Origin: Camellia lanceoleosa
Taxonomy: Eukaryota > Streptophyta > Magnoliopsida > Ericales > Theaceae
Length of the DNA stretch: 64,000 nt
Assembly: GCA_025200525.1 (NCBI GenBank)
Contig: CM045758.1
Coordinates: 5,018,580 to 5,082,579 of the forward strand
Reading direction: 5' to 3'
The notes under the pieces were generated by a model. The model was not told the DNA's origin. It did not search any database and saw only the letters and a list, made by a program, of their open reading frames with translations. The position numbers were made by a program, and so were the translations under genes. Below, piece by piece: positions 46,271-56,575 of this stretch. Numbering within the stretch: position 1 is the stretch's first letter; every line of letters begins with the position of its first letter.

Positions 46271-47728
46271 TTGGAGATGAAACGGCTGCGGGCCAACCAG
46301 CAGCTATCTTGGGCGCATCGTTCGCACCCTCTCTCATTTGGCGGTACGAGGAGGGATTCTTATCCAGCAGTAAAGTCGGTAGTGGCGGAATCTGATTCCA
46401 CCGAGTCTTCGAGTCGGGTTCACTCGGTCGAGTTCGAGTCTGGTACTCCTGGGGATGTTAACCCGGATGCCAGAGTCTTGTCCAGGTCGTCTTTTTCCTT
46501 TTCTTTTGAGTCTGTTGTAACCGATGAATTGGATGATCTGGATGAACTTAATGAGAATGAGGTGAATGTGGTTTCCGAGTACTTTTCTGTGCCCCTAATT
46601 TATTGCATTAACTCAGACTTTCAAAATTTTGATCAAAACGACGAGGACGAAGTGCCTCCGGTTTTACAACGTTTAATTGAGCAAGAGCAAGAGAGATTTG
46701 TTAAGCCTTTAACGGATGAAATCATTTCTGTAAATATTGGTACTGAGGAGGACCCGCGGCTGGTCCAGATCGGGTCCACGTTGTCTTCGGAGGAACGCGA
46801 GCGCTTAGTCGCTTTATTAAAAGATTTCAAAGATGTTTTCGCGTGGTCCTACGAAGACATGCCTGGAATCGATCCTGAGATTGTACAGCATCGGATCCCC
46901 CTTGACCCCGGGGCCCGACCTATCAAGCAGAAGCTCAGAAGGATCCGCCCGGATTGGGCTCTCAAGATCAAAGAAGAGGTCACCAAGCAAATTGACGCAG
47001 GCTTCCTGCTAGTATCAGAATATCCCACTTGGTTGGCCAACATAGTGCCAGTGCCGAAGAAAGATGGCAAGATCCGGGTGTGCGTAGACTTCAGGGATTT
47101 AAACAGAGCCAGTCCGAAGGACGACTTTCCCTTGCCACATATTGATGAGCTAGTGGACTTTACAGCAGGGCATGCACTGCTCTCGTTCATGGATGGCTTC
47201 TCGGGCTATAACCAGATAGTGATGGCACCAGAGGACAGAGAAAAGACTGCATTCACCACCCCGTGGGGAACATACTGCTATCGGGTAATGCCGTTTGGGT
47301 TGAAGAATGCTGGGGCTACTTATCAACGGGCCGCGACCACAATATTACATGATATGATCCACAAAGAGGTTGAGGTGTACGTGGACGACATGATTGTCAA
47401 GTCCAAAGAAAGAGAGGGCCACTACACCGCGCAAGTTTTTCCAAAGGATCGGAATTCAAAGGCGGTTAAATCCTCGAAATGTACGTTTGGTGTTACAATG
47501 GGAAAAATGTGGGGTTTCGATTACACAAAGGCATCGAGGTCGACCTTCCAAAATCAAGGCCATCTTAGAAATGCCACCACCAAAGAAAAAAGAGGTGCGA
47601 GGCTTTCGGGTAAAGTGCAATTCATAAGGCGGTTTATTTCAAAACTAACCTTGACTTGTGAACCACTTTTTGGTCTTCTCAAGAAAGGCAAGAAGTTCAA
47701 TGGGACGCCGATGCCAAGTTGCATTTGA
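46271..47728 (+). pseudogene. Reverse transcriptase of element D
   Basis: RNA-dependent DNA polymerase. The 485-codon frame has an acidic linker, then DVFAWSYEDMPGIDPEIVQH, VCVDFRDLNRASPKDDFPLP, GFSGYNQI, YCYRVMPFGLKNAGATYQR and an intact catalytic YVDD at 47,378-47,389 (residue ~370). After about 47,420 the thumb (normally ...KCTFGV..GKFLGF..) is scrambled by short indels, though KCTFGVTMGK and FIRRFISKLT are visible. The polymerase core is undamaged; the downstream frame is broken. Start at 46,271 is only the first ATG in the open stretch. Confidence 0.85.
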
Positions 47729-47739
47729 GCAGTATTAAA

Positions 47740-48118
47740 GAATATCTAGAACCCACCCGTTTGTCACCACCGAATCGTGGAAACCGTTGATTTTGTACCT
47801 GTCAGTGACTGAGACCACGATGGGCTGCATGCTTGCACAAGAATCAGAAGATAGGGTGGAGAAAGCCATCTATTATTTGAGCAAGAAAATGCTAGAGTAT
47901 GAAACCCGGTATACGCCGCTGGAAAAGGCTTGTCTAGCCCTGGTATGGGCTACCAGGAAGCTGCGGCACTACCTGTTAGCTCACTCTGTAATGTTGGTTT
48001 CGCGACTTGATCCCATCAAATATCTTTTCGAGAAACCAGCGCTTACGGGTAGGCTAGCTCGTTGGTTGCTGTTGCTCTCCGAATTTGATCTTACATATGT
48101 GACGCGAAGTCGATAAAG
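47740..48118 (+). pseudogene. First RNase H of element D
   Basis: Removes RNA template. ILYLSVTETTMGCMLAQE, then AIYYLSKKMLEYETRYTPLE, LALVWATRKLRHYL and GRLARWLLLLSEFDLTYV, in order, end at the TAA near 48,116. It is joined to RT by a short out-of-frame stretch (47,729-47,786). Confidence 0.8.
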
Positions 48119-48663
48119 AGGCGAGCGATAGCGAGTTCCTTGCCGACCATCCGGTTGAGGGATGAAGCGATTGAGTACCTATTCGGATGAAGCAATTCGC
48201 ATATCGGCGAGGAAAGTTGGACAATGTACTTTGAAAGGCGTCAAATCAACATGGGTATGGGATAGGAGTGTTCCGATAGCACCCGACAATTCCTATCCCT
48301 CTAGCCTTCAAACTCCGTTTCAAAGTCTCAAATAACGAAGCAGAATACGAAGCGTGCATTGCTGGTATGGAAGCAGCCCTGGAATTAGGGGCAAGACGGC
48401 TGGACGTCATCGGAGATTCGAATCTTGTTGTGTCTCAAGCCAAAGGAGACTGGAAAGTAAAAGAAGAAAATATGATGATGTATCACCAAACCTTGGATTT
48501 GCTGATTCCTCGGTTTGAAAAGTTAAGTTTTACTCATCTACTAAGAGAGAACAACAAGTTCGCAGACGCTTTAGCAACTCTATCATCCATGATAGACATC
48601 CCGTGGAGTCGTCCGGTCATTATCGACGAAATTACGCTTTTGCCTATGGGTCGATTGCAGCCA
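48119..48663 (+). pseudogene. Second (archaeal-type) RNase H of element D
   Basis: After ~180 scrambled bases: NNEAEYEACIAGMEAALELG near 48,330, then DVIGDSNLVVSQAKGDW and LLRENNKFADALATLSS, which carry the Glu, Asp and Asn/Asp positions of an RNase H fold. The expected FDGS start is not readable (48,190-48,320), probably lost to indels. Two RNase H domains place D in the Tat/Ogre lineage. Confidence 0.75.
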
Positions 48664-49933
48664 TAGATGAAGTTCAGGACGAACACCCCTGGTATTACGA
48701 CATCTGGAACTTTTTAGAAACAGAAACATACCCGCCAGGGGTAAATGCCAAAGACAAGAGGGCAATCAGAAGAATGTCAGTCCAGTTCATCATCTGCGGG
48801 GGTAAACTGTATAGAAGAGGTCATCTGGGAATGCATAAACTGTGTGTTGATGCTGAAGAGTCCAAGCGTCTGATGGAAGCCATCCACGGGGGTGAATGCG
48901 GTGCACATATGAATGGGGTGATGTTGGCTAGGAAGATCCTTAGGCAAGGTTATTATTGGTCCACCATGGAGGAGGATTGTATCGGTTTCGTCAGGCGATG
49001 CCACAAATGTCAGATTCATGCAAATCGCATGAACATTCCGCCGTCAAAGCTGTACAACATGACTTCGCCATGGCCTTTTTCTGTCTGGGGAATTGATGTG
49101 ATCGGAGCCGTCACGCCGAAAGGGTCAAACGGGCATGAGTTCATCCTCGTAGCGATAGATTACTTCACAAAGTGGGTTGAGGCCCAATCTTATGCAGTGT
49201 TGAAAGCTTCACACGTTGCAAAATTCATCAGAAACAACATCATCTGTCGCTACGGGGTCCCGAATGAAATAGTTTCAGACAATGGTTCCCACTTCAAGAA
49301 GGAGGTGATTGACTTGTTGGAGAAATACAACGTGGCTTTTCATAAGTCGTCTACTTATCGGCCGCAAACCAACGGAGCAGTTGAGGCCGCCAACAAGAAT
49401 ATCAAGCGCATATTACAGAAGATGGTGGAAACCTACAGGGACTGGCCGGATAAGTTGCCATTTGCTCTATGGGGCTACAGGACTTCGATCAGAACTTCTA
49501 CTGGGGCGACTCCGTACTCATTAGTCTATGGGATGGAGGCCGTTCTACCAATTGAGATCGAGGTCCCATCATTGCGAGTATTGGCCGAGTGCGAGTAAGC
49601 AAAGCGGATTGGCAGCAAAGCAGGTTTGAAGAACTCATGCTCTTTGATGAAAGGAGATTGAAAGCACTGTACCACGTTCAGGGTTATCAACGCAGAATCG
49701 CCCGGGCTTTCAACAAGAAGGTTAAGTCCAGGAACTTGAAAGAAGGAGATTTGGTGCTCAAGGACAACCGAGCTCCCATCCACGACCCAAGGGGCAAGTT
49801 CAGACCCAATTGGACTGGTCCCTACATCATCAAGTCAATCTGGTCAGGTGGAGCTGTGGTTCTGATGGATCTAGATGGCTTGGAGTTTTCCCAACCGATC
49901 AATATGGACAAGTTGAAGAAATACTACCCTTGA
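48603..49933 (+). pseudogene. Integrase of element D (one frameshift)
   Basis: Joins cDNA ends to the chromosome. Zinc-binding HHCC: HGGECGAHMNG (48,888) and CHKCQIHAN (49,002). Catalytic core: WGIDVIG (Asp near 49,095), VSDNGSHF (Asp 49,278-49,280), NGAVEAANKN (Glu 49,383-49,385); by my count 34 residues lie between the second Asp and the Glu. After a one-base shift at ~49,597 (ECE/stop, then VSKADWQQ) the C-terminal part runs to 49,933: FNKKVKSRNLKEGDLVLK, FRPNWTGPYII, ending MDKLKKYYP. Apart from the shift it looks intact. Confidence 0.88.
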
Positions 49934-51740
49934 GAGGCTCGCAAGGTTGAAAACCCGCAAAGGGCGGCCTTGGCAAAAGTTAGAGCATAGAAAATTTGAA
50001 AAATATAAAAACCGAGCTCATAAGGTTGAAAACCCGCAAAGGCGGCCTTGGCAAAAGTTAGGCGCAAAAGGAGAGCAAAAACACTCGGCGAACCTAACCT
50101 GAACTACGTAAGACTTGATTCCCATCTTTGGGATCGTGGCGACTTCATCTTGAAGTTCATCACAATCTTTTCCCGATCAACTTAGTCCATTTTGATCACC
50201 TCGGTCATCTTTATTCATCGGCATTCACTCGATCTCGATGCAGTGCTATTCAAACTAGGGGCAACTTTCCGTTGCAATGGAATGTTGCGGCATCATCCAG
50301 ACTAGGGGCAACTTTCCGTTGCCACACTTTGCCGAAGCACCTTTTCAAACTAGGGGCAACTTTCCAGTTGCTAGGATTCGGGGTTGTGCATCTCAGTGAC
50401 AGATTTCAGGCGTGTCCAGTTCCGATCCATATCGAAAATAGTTTTGAAAAGTTTTCATAAAAGTTGACTTTGTTCAAATTAATCTTTTCGCAACTAAGAC
50501 CATTTTTGGACCAAAAGCGGAGAATTTTCAGTACCTCAACCTTCAATTTCATTGATTTCGAAACAGAGTTCTTCTGCTCTTGCATACAATTGAATTTGCT
50601 TTTTATTACATTCATAAAGAAAACTTGAAAGTACTAATAAAGCAATAAATCTGGGGCATAGTCGGTCGGTGTCCTGCCCCTCGAGCTAGTCAAAATTTCG
50701 GATGCCAACTTAGGCCCGGCTTGTATGGTGAACTAAGCGCGAGTCTGAATGGGAGATAAAATATCTGATGAGTCAAGCCGATCAGACGGATCGGTATCCT
50801 GGAACTTCTTTGTAACTCATCGCCGAAAAGATTAAGCGAGCGGCGCCATGCAATGCGATCTGGCGACAAGTTACGCATCCATTCGAACCACCGGCTCTCG
50901 CCGGGAGCATTAACTAAGCGTTCGAAAAGAAGTAACCGCAATTTGAATAAGCAGGCAAGAGTCCACAACTTGCAACTTCTCATCAACCATATCAGGGACG
51001 GATGGAAAAATGAGAGAATAAAGAATAGAGAGATGACGAGAGAAAAGTAAGGTAAGGGTTTTGCGAGAAAAGTCGAGCCCGAGGGTCAGTGATGTAAGCA
51101 AATACAAGTGAGCTTGGGTGGGAAACATTACATAGCGATGAGTGGACTTCACCGTCTGGTTGCCTCCCGGCAGTAGAAGGCATCCAGGCCTATCAATTTT
51201 GGATACACTCCATCATCCAGATAGTCCATCCGAAGTACATCGCGTTATGTTTTTGCTTATCGAGTTGTTGTTTTCGTTTATTGAGTTGTAAGTTTTGTCG
51301 AGCTGTCGCGTTTTGCGTTTTGAGTTGTTACTTTTTGATTACACAATTTTGTTAAGTCTTGTCTATTGAGTCGTTAACATTATTGTACTTTGTTTATCGA
51401 GTTGTAAACTCGCTAAGACTCTGTTTTATTTCTTAGTGAGTCGTTCTGTTTTGCTTTGTTGCGTTGGTTCCCTACCTAACCCGGTAAATACATGAGGCAC
51501 ATTTCCATTCAATTCCATTTTGTGCAAAATAATGCGATGCGATGCTGAGAATTTCAAATACGACGTCTTTTCAAAAGCTGTTTCATTTCATCATGTTTTA
51601 CAACAATAAAGGTACAAGTTTTACAGAAAATAAAACTGCCTAACAAATGTGCAAAGTGCTACAAATTACTAGCTAAAAAGTAGAATAAAGCAGCGAAATA
51701 ACATCAGTGCCCTCGGGAGCGAGAAGGGGGGGGCCCCCTC
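49934..51740. other. Region between integrase and the antisense PMD gene in element D
   Basis: Non-coding. Begins with two copies of CTTGGCAAAAGTTAG beside AAAACCCGCAAAG (49,950-50,060), shared with E. It includes the three PPT-like units (50,240-50,370), sequence shared with E to ~51,130, and runs of GAGTTGTT(A/G)..TTTTG-type units around 51,250-51,440. Confidence 0.6.
50240..50370 (+). repeat. Three PPT-like units in element D
   Basis: CAAACTAGGGGCAACTTTCC-type units at about 50,248, 50,297 and 50,346, each with the AGGGGCAAC core of the true PPT at 56,566-56,575. E has the same block at 28,540-28,650. Confidence 0.85.
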
Positions 51741-51814
51741 ATCCTTTCTCAGGATAATCTCTACATCATCATCACCATCCGGATCGGGCTGTCATCCTCC
51801 GGATCCCCTCGAGC

Positions 51815-52090
51815 TCATCTCGCTCTCGGAACCAAGACCGGGGCCTCCTCTCCGGGAGATGTCTCGATATGTGGCTGCGACCACCTCCTCCTCGTCATCC
51901 TCAACAATGGGTGCCTCAAGTCTGCGAGCGACTCTCCGCCAGCTCCTCGATGAGACCTGGATGGCCCAGCTCCTCCAGTCCCTGTACCTCGGGAAGGTCT
52001 AGCACCTCGACCTCTCTGCGAGGGCCCCGGTGGCCTGGCCCGTGATGAAGCATATACGGGGGGCATCTGAAGATGCAAAGTGCAATACAT
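51815..52090 (-). pseudogene. C-terminal low-complexity exon of the PMD gene
   Basis: Arg/Gly/Ser/Pro-rich: SSRARPPGPSQRGRGARPSR, GTGTGGAGPSRSHRGAGG, ending VLVPRAR and an acidic tail before ~51,745. Such disordered basic tails are usual in retroelement-borne PMD proteins. Its splice to upstream exons is inferred. Confidence 0.5.
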
Positions 52091-53406
52091 CAGTTCAAGA
52101 ATGAAAAGCAGGGGGAAATGCAGAATGTGAAAAGGGTGTGTCAGATGTGCTCTACACAGTCTATCAACATAGCAGGGGGTCTAAAACCGGAGTATCATCA
52201 GAAACATGCTAGTACAGGGAAAATGGACAGTACCTCCACACCCACGATGCTCATCTGCGTCTCCCTCCGTAAGATCATGCCCTCGAATGAGGCCGAGATC
52301 CCGGCACTCGTCCAGATATTCAACAGAGGTCGCAAATCTGATGCAAAATTATCGATATGGAATCAATGTTCAAATATCTCGGTGATAAATCAAAGTGAAA
52401 AACATACCGGGAAGTCGGGGTCTCTAACATATCGTGATCGGCAGAGGAGGCGCTATCGGAAGCTGGTAAGGCGTCCCAAATCGCCAGTCATTAACTCGAT
52501 TCGGCATGTCCGCCACCCTGGATGATCAAGAGGCGGAGGATTGAGGGATCGAATCGCCCCACCTCTGGATCTGCCATGCTAGAAGAAGGAATATGCGTAG
52601 CATGGGCGCGACTCAAGACGGCACCGATGAGGTCGCCGGAGCGCACTCCGTCAGCGGGCATCAAATATATCGCGGCGGTAGGTGGCGTAGTTCCCATCGA
52701 TATGATGCAACAAAGCATCATCGCCTGCATGTCCGCTTTCGACCTCCTCGAGGATAATCTATCGGCATCCGCATGGTGTCGGAGGCACAGAGTGTCACGA
52801 GAATCGCCCCCATATCGGCGACAAAAGCGTTCCCGAGAACCAAACCGCCGTGGTCCCTCGGCGAGAATCTGTCTTGACAACAACTCGACGCTCCAGGGTA
52901 CAGAGTCTCGAGCTCGTCACCAAAGACTGCCCAAGGCTGCCAGGCGATCTGTGGATAACCGATACAAATCACCAATCGGATATCTGAGCGGATCAAAGAT
53001 AAGAATAAAAGGCGAGAGTTCAAGCAATACCTCTGTCGCTCGAGCAGATCAAAGTATCGTCGCAGAGAGAGAGAGTCTCGAGGCCTCGCCGGATGCTCGC
53101 CCTCAAACATCAAAGAAAATGGAGTCATAGGAGGTCCTACCACCTCCATCTCCTAGAGCCAATGCGGGAAGTACACATACACCCACAGAGAAAGGCAATG
53201 CAGTGTGAGTACAAAGTGCTAAAGCGAATCTGAGAATGCCAAGTGCGCTTGCGTGTGTCAGTGAACAAGTAATGAGGAGCAAAATGTAAATCAAGAGGAG
53301 AATGTACCTCCCGGGCTCTCCAAGAGCCACCGAGTAAGTCCCTCGTGTCGAGAGCTGCGCTCATGTAGCGAATAAAGGGTAGCCAGGCCGCGCCTAATCA
53401 TACCGC

Positions 53407-53946
53407 TCACTGTGAGAGGTCCACTAAAGCGCCGATAAGTACAACCCTACGAGTTCCTCTATCGGCGAACAAGGTGGTACCGAGGAGGTACATGAGAAAA
53501 CCACGGGCGTACTGCTCCGCCTCCTCAGGAGTCTCAGGCTCCATCTGTGGCCGCCGGAAATGGGAAGCAAACCAGGAGTATCGGACTCTCCCCGAACCTC
53601 TGTCTACAGGTGGGTGTGTCCCTAACAAGTGCATCCAGGCAGCCTGCCAGTCACCCATATCCTCGTCATAGGGAATGGGCCTACCGCCTAAGTCTAGGCC
53701 GGTGAGCATAGCAAAATCTAGCGGGGTCATGGTCATGTCCCCCGTCGCAGAAAAATGGAAGGAATTGGTGGTGTCCCACCACCTCTCTGCTAAAGCTGCA
53801 AATAGGGTCCTACTAATGAGGCAACGAGATAACCCTCTGCAGAATGGCCCAAATCCTGCAAGATCGACCAATCCCCGGACTTAGGAGCTCAAAATACCAT
53901 TCCTTGCGGCGCCGGAGCCATATCCTCTCACTGTCTGGGAACGAAC
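53407..53946 (-). pseudogene. PMD core exon
   Basis: The best conserved segment of the PMD gene. AG acceptor at 53,947-53,948, then WLRRRKEWYFELL; a one-base shift near 53,882; then 154 codons with FGPFCRGLSRCLISRTLFA, RWWDTTNSFHFSATGDMTMT, GRPIPYDEDMGDW, and the end of VVLIGALVDLSQ. Family proteins continue with a ..GRYDWGGAAL-like stretch; here a lost base gives a TGA at ~53,405 and the frame resumes as YMSAALDTRDLLGGSW to the donor at ~53,308. Confidence 0.85.
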
Positions 53947-54094
53947 CTGCATTTAGAATCAATGCATGGATCAGCAAATGAAGTGGAAATGAATTGTGTG
54001 CAAATAAAGCGAAAATGAGTGTGCAAATAAAAGCGAAAAAATGAGTGCAAATAAAGCGAAAATGAGCTACGATGCAAATGAAGTGAAAATGGCG

Positions 54095-54830
54095 TGTTCG
54101 TGTTGAAGAATTTGGTATTTGGGCTGCGTGTTCAAAGTTTGATACATCTGAGTTCGGACCGTGTTCTACTCAACATTAGTGGTGGGCTGCGTTTGCTTGA
54201 ATCGGGGATGTGTTCTACTCAACATCAGTGTGTTCGCTTTAAGTTTGGGACCGTGTGTTCTACTCAACGTCAGTGGGCTGTGTGTTCGCTTCAAGTTTGG
54301 GACTGCGTGTTCTACTCAACATTAGTGGACTGTGTGTTCGCTTCAAGTTTGGGACCGTGTGTTCTACTCAACATCAGTGGGCTGTGTGTTCACTTTAAGT
54401 TTGGGACCGTGTGTTCTACTCAACGTCAGTGGGCTGTGTGTTCGCTTCAAGTTTGGGACTGCGTGTTCTACTCAACATTAGTGGACTGTGTGTTCGCTTC
54501 AAGTTTGGGACCGTGTGTTCTACTCGACATCAGTGGACTGTGCGTTTGCTTCAAATTGGGACTGTGTGTTCTACTCAACGTCAGTGGGCTGTGTATTCAC
54601 TTCAAATCTGGGCTGTGTGTTCGGTGCTTCAAGTTTAGGGCTGTGTGTTCTACTTTTAATCAGTGGGCTGTGTGTTCGCTTCCAAGCTGGGCTGTGTGTT
54701 CAGAAAATCTGAGTTTTGGAGACTGTGTGTCCTACTCTCGGTCAGTATGTGCTGTGTGCTCATTTTCAACTTCAGGCTGTGTCTTCAGTGAATCAATGTT
54801 GGAGCTGTGTGTCCAATTTCTAACTAAGGC
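54095..54830. repeat. 52 bp tandem array inside PMD intron 1
   Basis: GTGTTCTAC recurs at 54,161, 54,210, 54,255, 54,307, 54,359, 54,411, 54,463, 54,515 and 54,566, mostly 52 bases apart, with GTGTGTTCGCTTCAAGTTTG in each unit. Two subtypes (GGGCTG and GGACTG) alternate. The long plus-strand frame here (54,094-54,873) is a by-product. Confidence 0.93.
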
Positions 54831-55551
54831 ACACTGTGCGTTCACAATTATTCAATATGCCAAGTGTTCATGAAATTCAAATGGCTAAGTCACATGCTCA
54901 AAATACAAGTACTGTGTCGTAAGCTAAACTGTGTGTCTAAGCATGGCAAAAGTACAGAATGCACGAAGGATGCGGATAATAAAATACCTCTGCATCGTAG
55001 GAGAGGTGCTGCTCCGGCTCTCGTAAGAGAAGATCCCCGGGTGCTCGATCGTTAAAATCGGTAAAATGACGGAAAGTGGCTCGCGGAAGCCGATGAACCG
55101 CCGGAGCATATCGATCGGGAAAGAAAGGGCGAACCCCCGGCGGGAATACCATAAAGTCAAAATCATCTCCGGCACCGGGAAAACCTCCGTCGTGAGGAAA
55201 AGGACCTGCCATTGCGAGAAATCTGCAAAGAGGAGCAAAAATGAGCAAAATGGGCCAAAATTGCAAAAAGTCAACAAAAGTCAACTCTCGGGAAATGAAA
55301 AAGTCAACAAAAGTCAACCCCCGGGAAAATTTTCCAAATATTGAAACAAAATTACCTCAAGTAGTGAAAATGAGAAGAGAAGCCCCAAAGTCGAAATTTA
55401 GTCGCTTCAAAGTGCTTAAATCTGAAAGATTTCGAAAACAACTAGTGGGAGGCCGAGGGGCCAGATAAAATGCAGATCCGAGAGAGAAAGTGGTCTAGAG
55501 AGCAAGAGGAAGAAGTTTTGCAACTTTGGGTGTGATTGGAGGCAATGGAGG

Positions 55552-55561
55552 TATATATATA
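55552..55561 (-). promoter_or_regulatory. Antisense promoter (TATA box) of the PMD gene
   Basis: TATATATATA followed on the minus strand by ACCTCCATTGCC and a C/T-rich leader (CTTCTTCCTCTTGCTCTC, ~55,517-55,500). It lies ~340 bases before ATG 55,212. A good plant core promoter by appearance. Confidence 0.55.
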
Positions 55562-56560
55562 GAAAATGCAAAAATGACCAAAATGCCCTCTTTTAGGGGT
55601 GGTGGCCAGACCACCTAACACGGGCAGGCCCCCTACTTTTTGGCCTGGCCGATGGCCTCTCCTAGGGTGGAACTGGCCGACCACCTTCCCCCCTCCCTTC
55701 CCTACCTCTCTGCAAATTTTGAGGAAAATTGTAGCTCCGGGACCAAAAGTTGAAGAAAAGTACACTTTCGCGAATTGCTCATTGAAACTTTAGGCGCAAT
55801 TATTGACATGTGTCTCATCGTTATTCATCAAAATCGAGTGTATCCTTTTGATCATGTCGTGACCTCTCGGAATGTAAATCGAGGTCATGATCGAGTTCTT
55901 GAAGCCGAATGCGATTTTCGGCTCGTTCTTGTGCAACAACCGACATCTGATTTGTGCTCATTTGTCATTATTTGGCTTCTAATTTGCACTCGTGATTGTT
56001 TTGCATTGTCATGCATGACTTCTCGGTATACCGCTTCGTGCATAAACGTGCGTTGTCGCGCATTACCTTTCCTCGCGTTGTGTTGCATTACGTTCATCGA
56101 CCTTTGTGTGTCGAACCTTTGGAATCATAGGAATTACATTGAATATATGTTGTTGGCATATTGTTCGTGAATTTCTCTATTTTCGAGCACGATATTGTAT
56201 GAACGGTTCATTTGAAATTTGGTGCGACTGCATTTAATCGCGCAGGTATCGTATCTTCTCCGTGTGAGACGCGACGAGGATTGAATGATTCTCCGCATTC
56301 CTAACTGCATGAAATGTAGTTGTTTGCTTTGCATTCTTGCTTAAAACTGTTGCATCTATTTGTCAATATCTGCTTCATTACAGCTTGCTGCATTTGCATG
56401 ATCATCTGGCTCCGCGCCTATCATTTTGCATTCTGCCCCTGCCTGCGGGCACATATCTCTGTTTATCTCGTATGTTTGTCTAAGTCTTCGGCCTTGTCAA
56501 AAATGGGTCGTCTTTGGGCTTTGACATTCACTCCCGTCACTTCTTGACTTCCGAGTTCTG
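55562..56560. other. Region between the PMD promoter and the 3' LTR of D
   Basis: No gene supported. 55,600-55,720 resembles LTR text (TGGCCGACCACC, GGCCTGGCC). 56,160-56,560 is shared with E's end (GGTATCGTATCTTCTCCGTG). It would hold upstream control sequence of the antisense gene. Confidence 0.5.
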
Positions 56561-56575
56561 TCAAAGAGGGGCAAC
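56561..56575 (+). promoter_or_regulatory. Polypurine tract of element D
   Basis: TCAAAGAGGGGCAAC directly before TGTAGACACCCC. Primer for plus-strand synthesis. Confidence 0.88.

Larger units (their letters stand above)
51745..55212 (-). pseudogene. Antisense plant mobile domain (PMD) gene carried by element D
   Basis: A multi-exon gene opposite to pol. PMD proteins (PF10536) include the Arabidopsis MAIN/MAIL family and many transposon-borne copies; no biochemical activity is established for this copy. Exon 1: ATG 55,212 to donor GAG/GTATTT at 54,988 (exactly 75 codons, MAGPFPHDGGF start). Intron 1 holds a 52 bp tandem array. Exon 2 (acceptor TGCAG ~53,947, donor GAG/GTACAT ~53,308) is the PMD core: RIWLRRRKEWYF, FGPFCRGL, ALAERWWDTTNSFHF, MTMTPLDFAMLTGLDLGG. 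Later exons: VYVYFP, FEGEHPARPRDSLSLRRYFD, PWAVFGDELETLYPG, then an Arg/Gly/Pro-rich tail (~52,060-51,815). Frameshifts near 53,880, 53,398, 53,000 and 52,900 break it as written. Confidence 0.75.

Noticed and set aside
54094..54873. 259-codon plus-strand frame
   Set aside because: By-product of the 52 bp tandem array in PMD intron 1; repeated CSLQVWDCVFYST-like peptide only.
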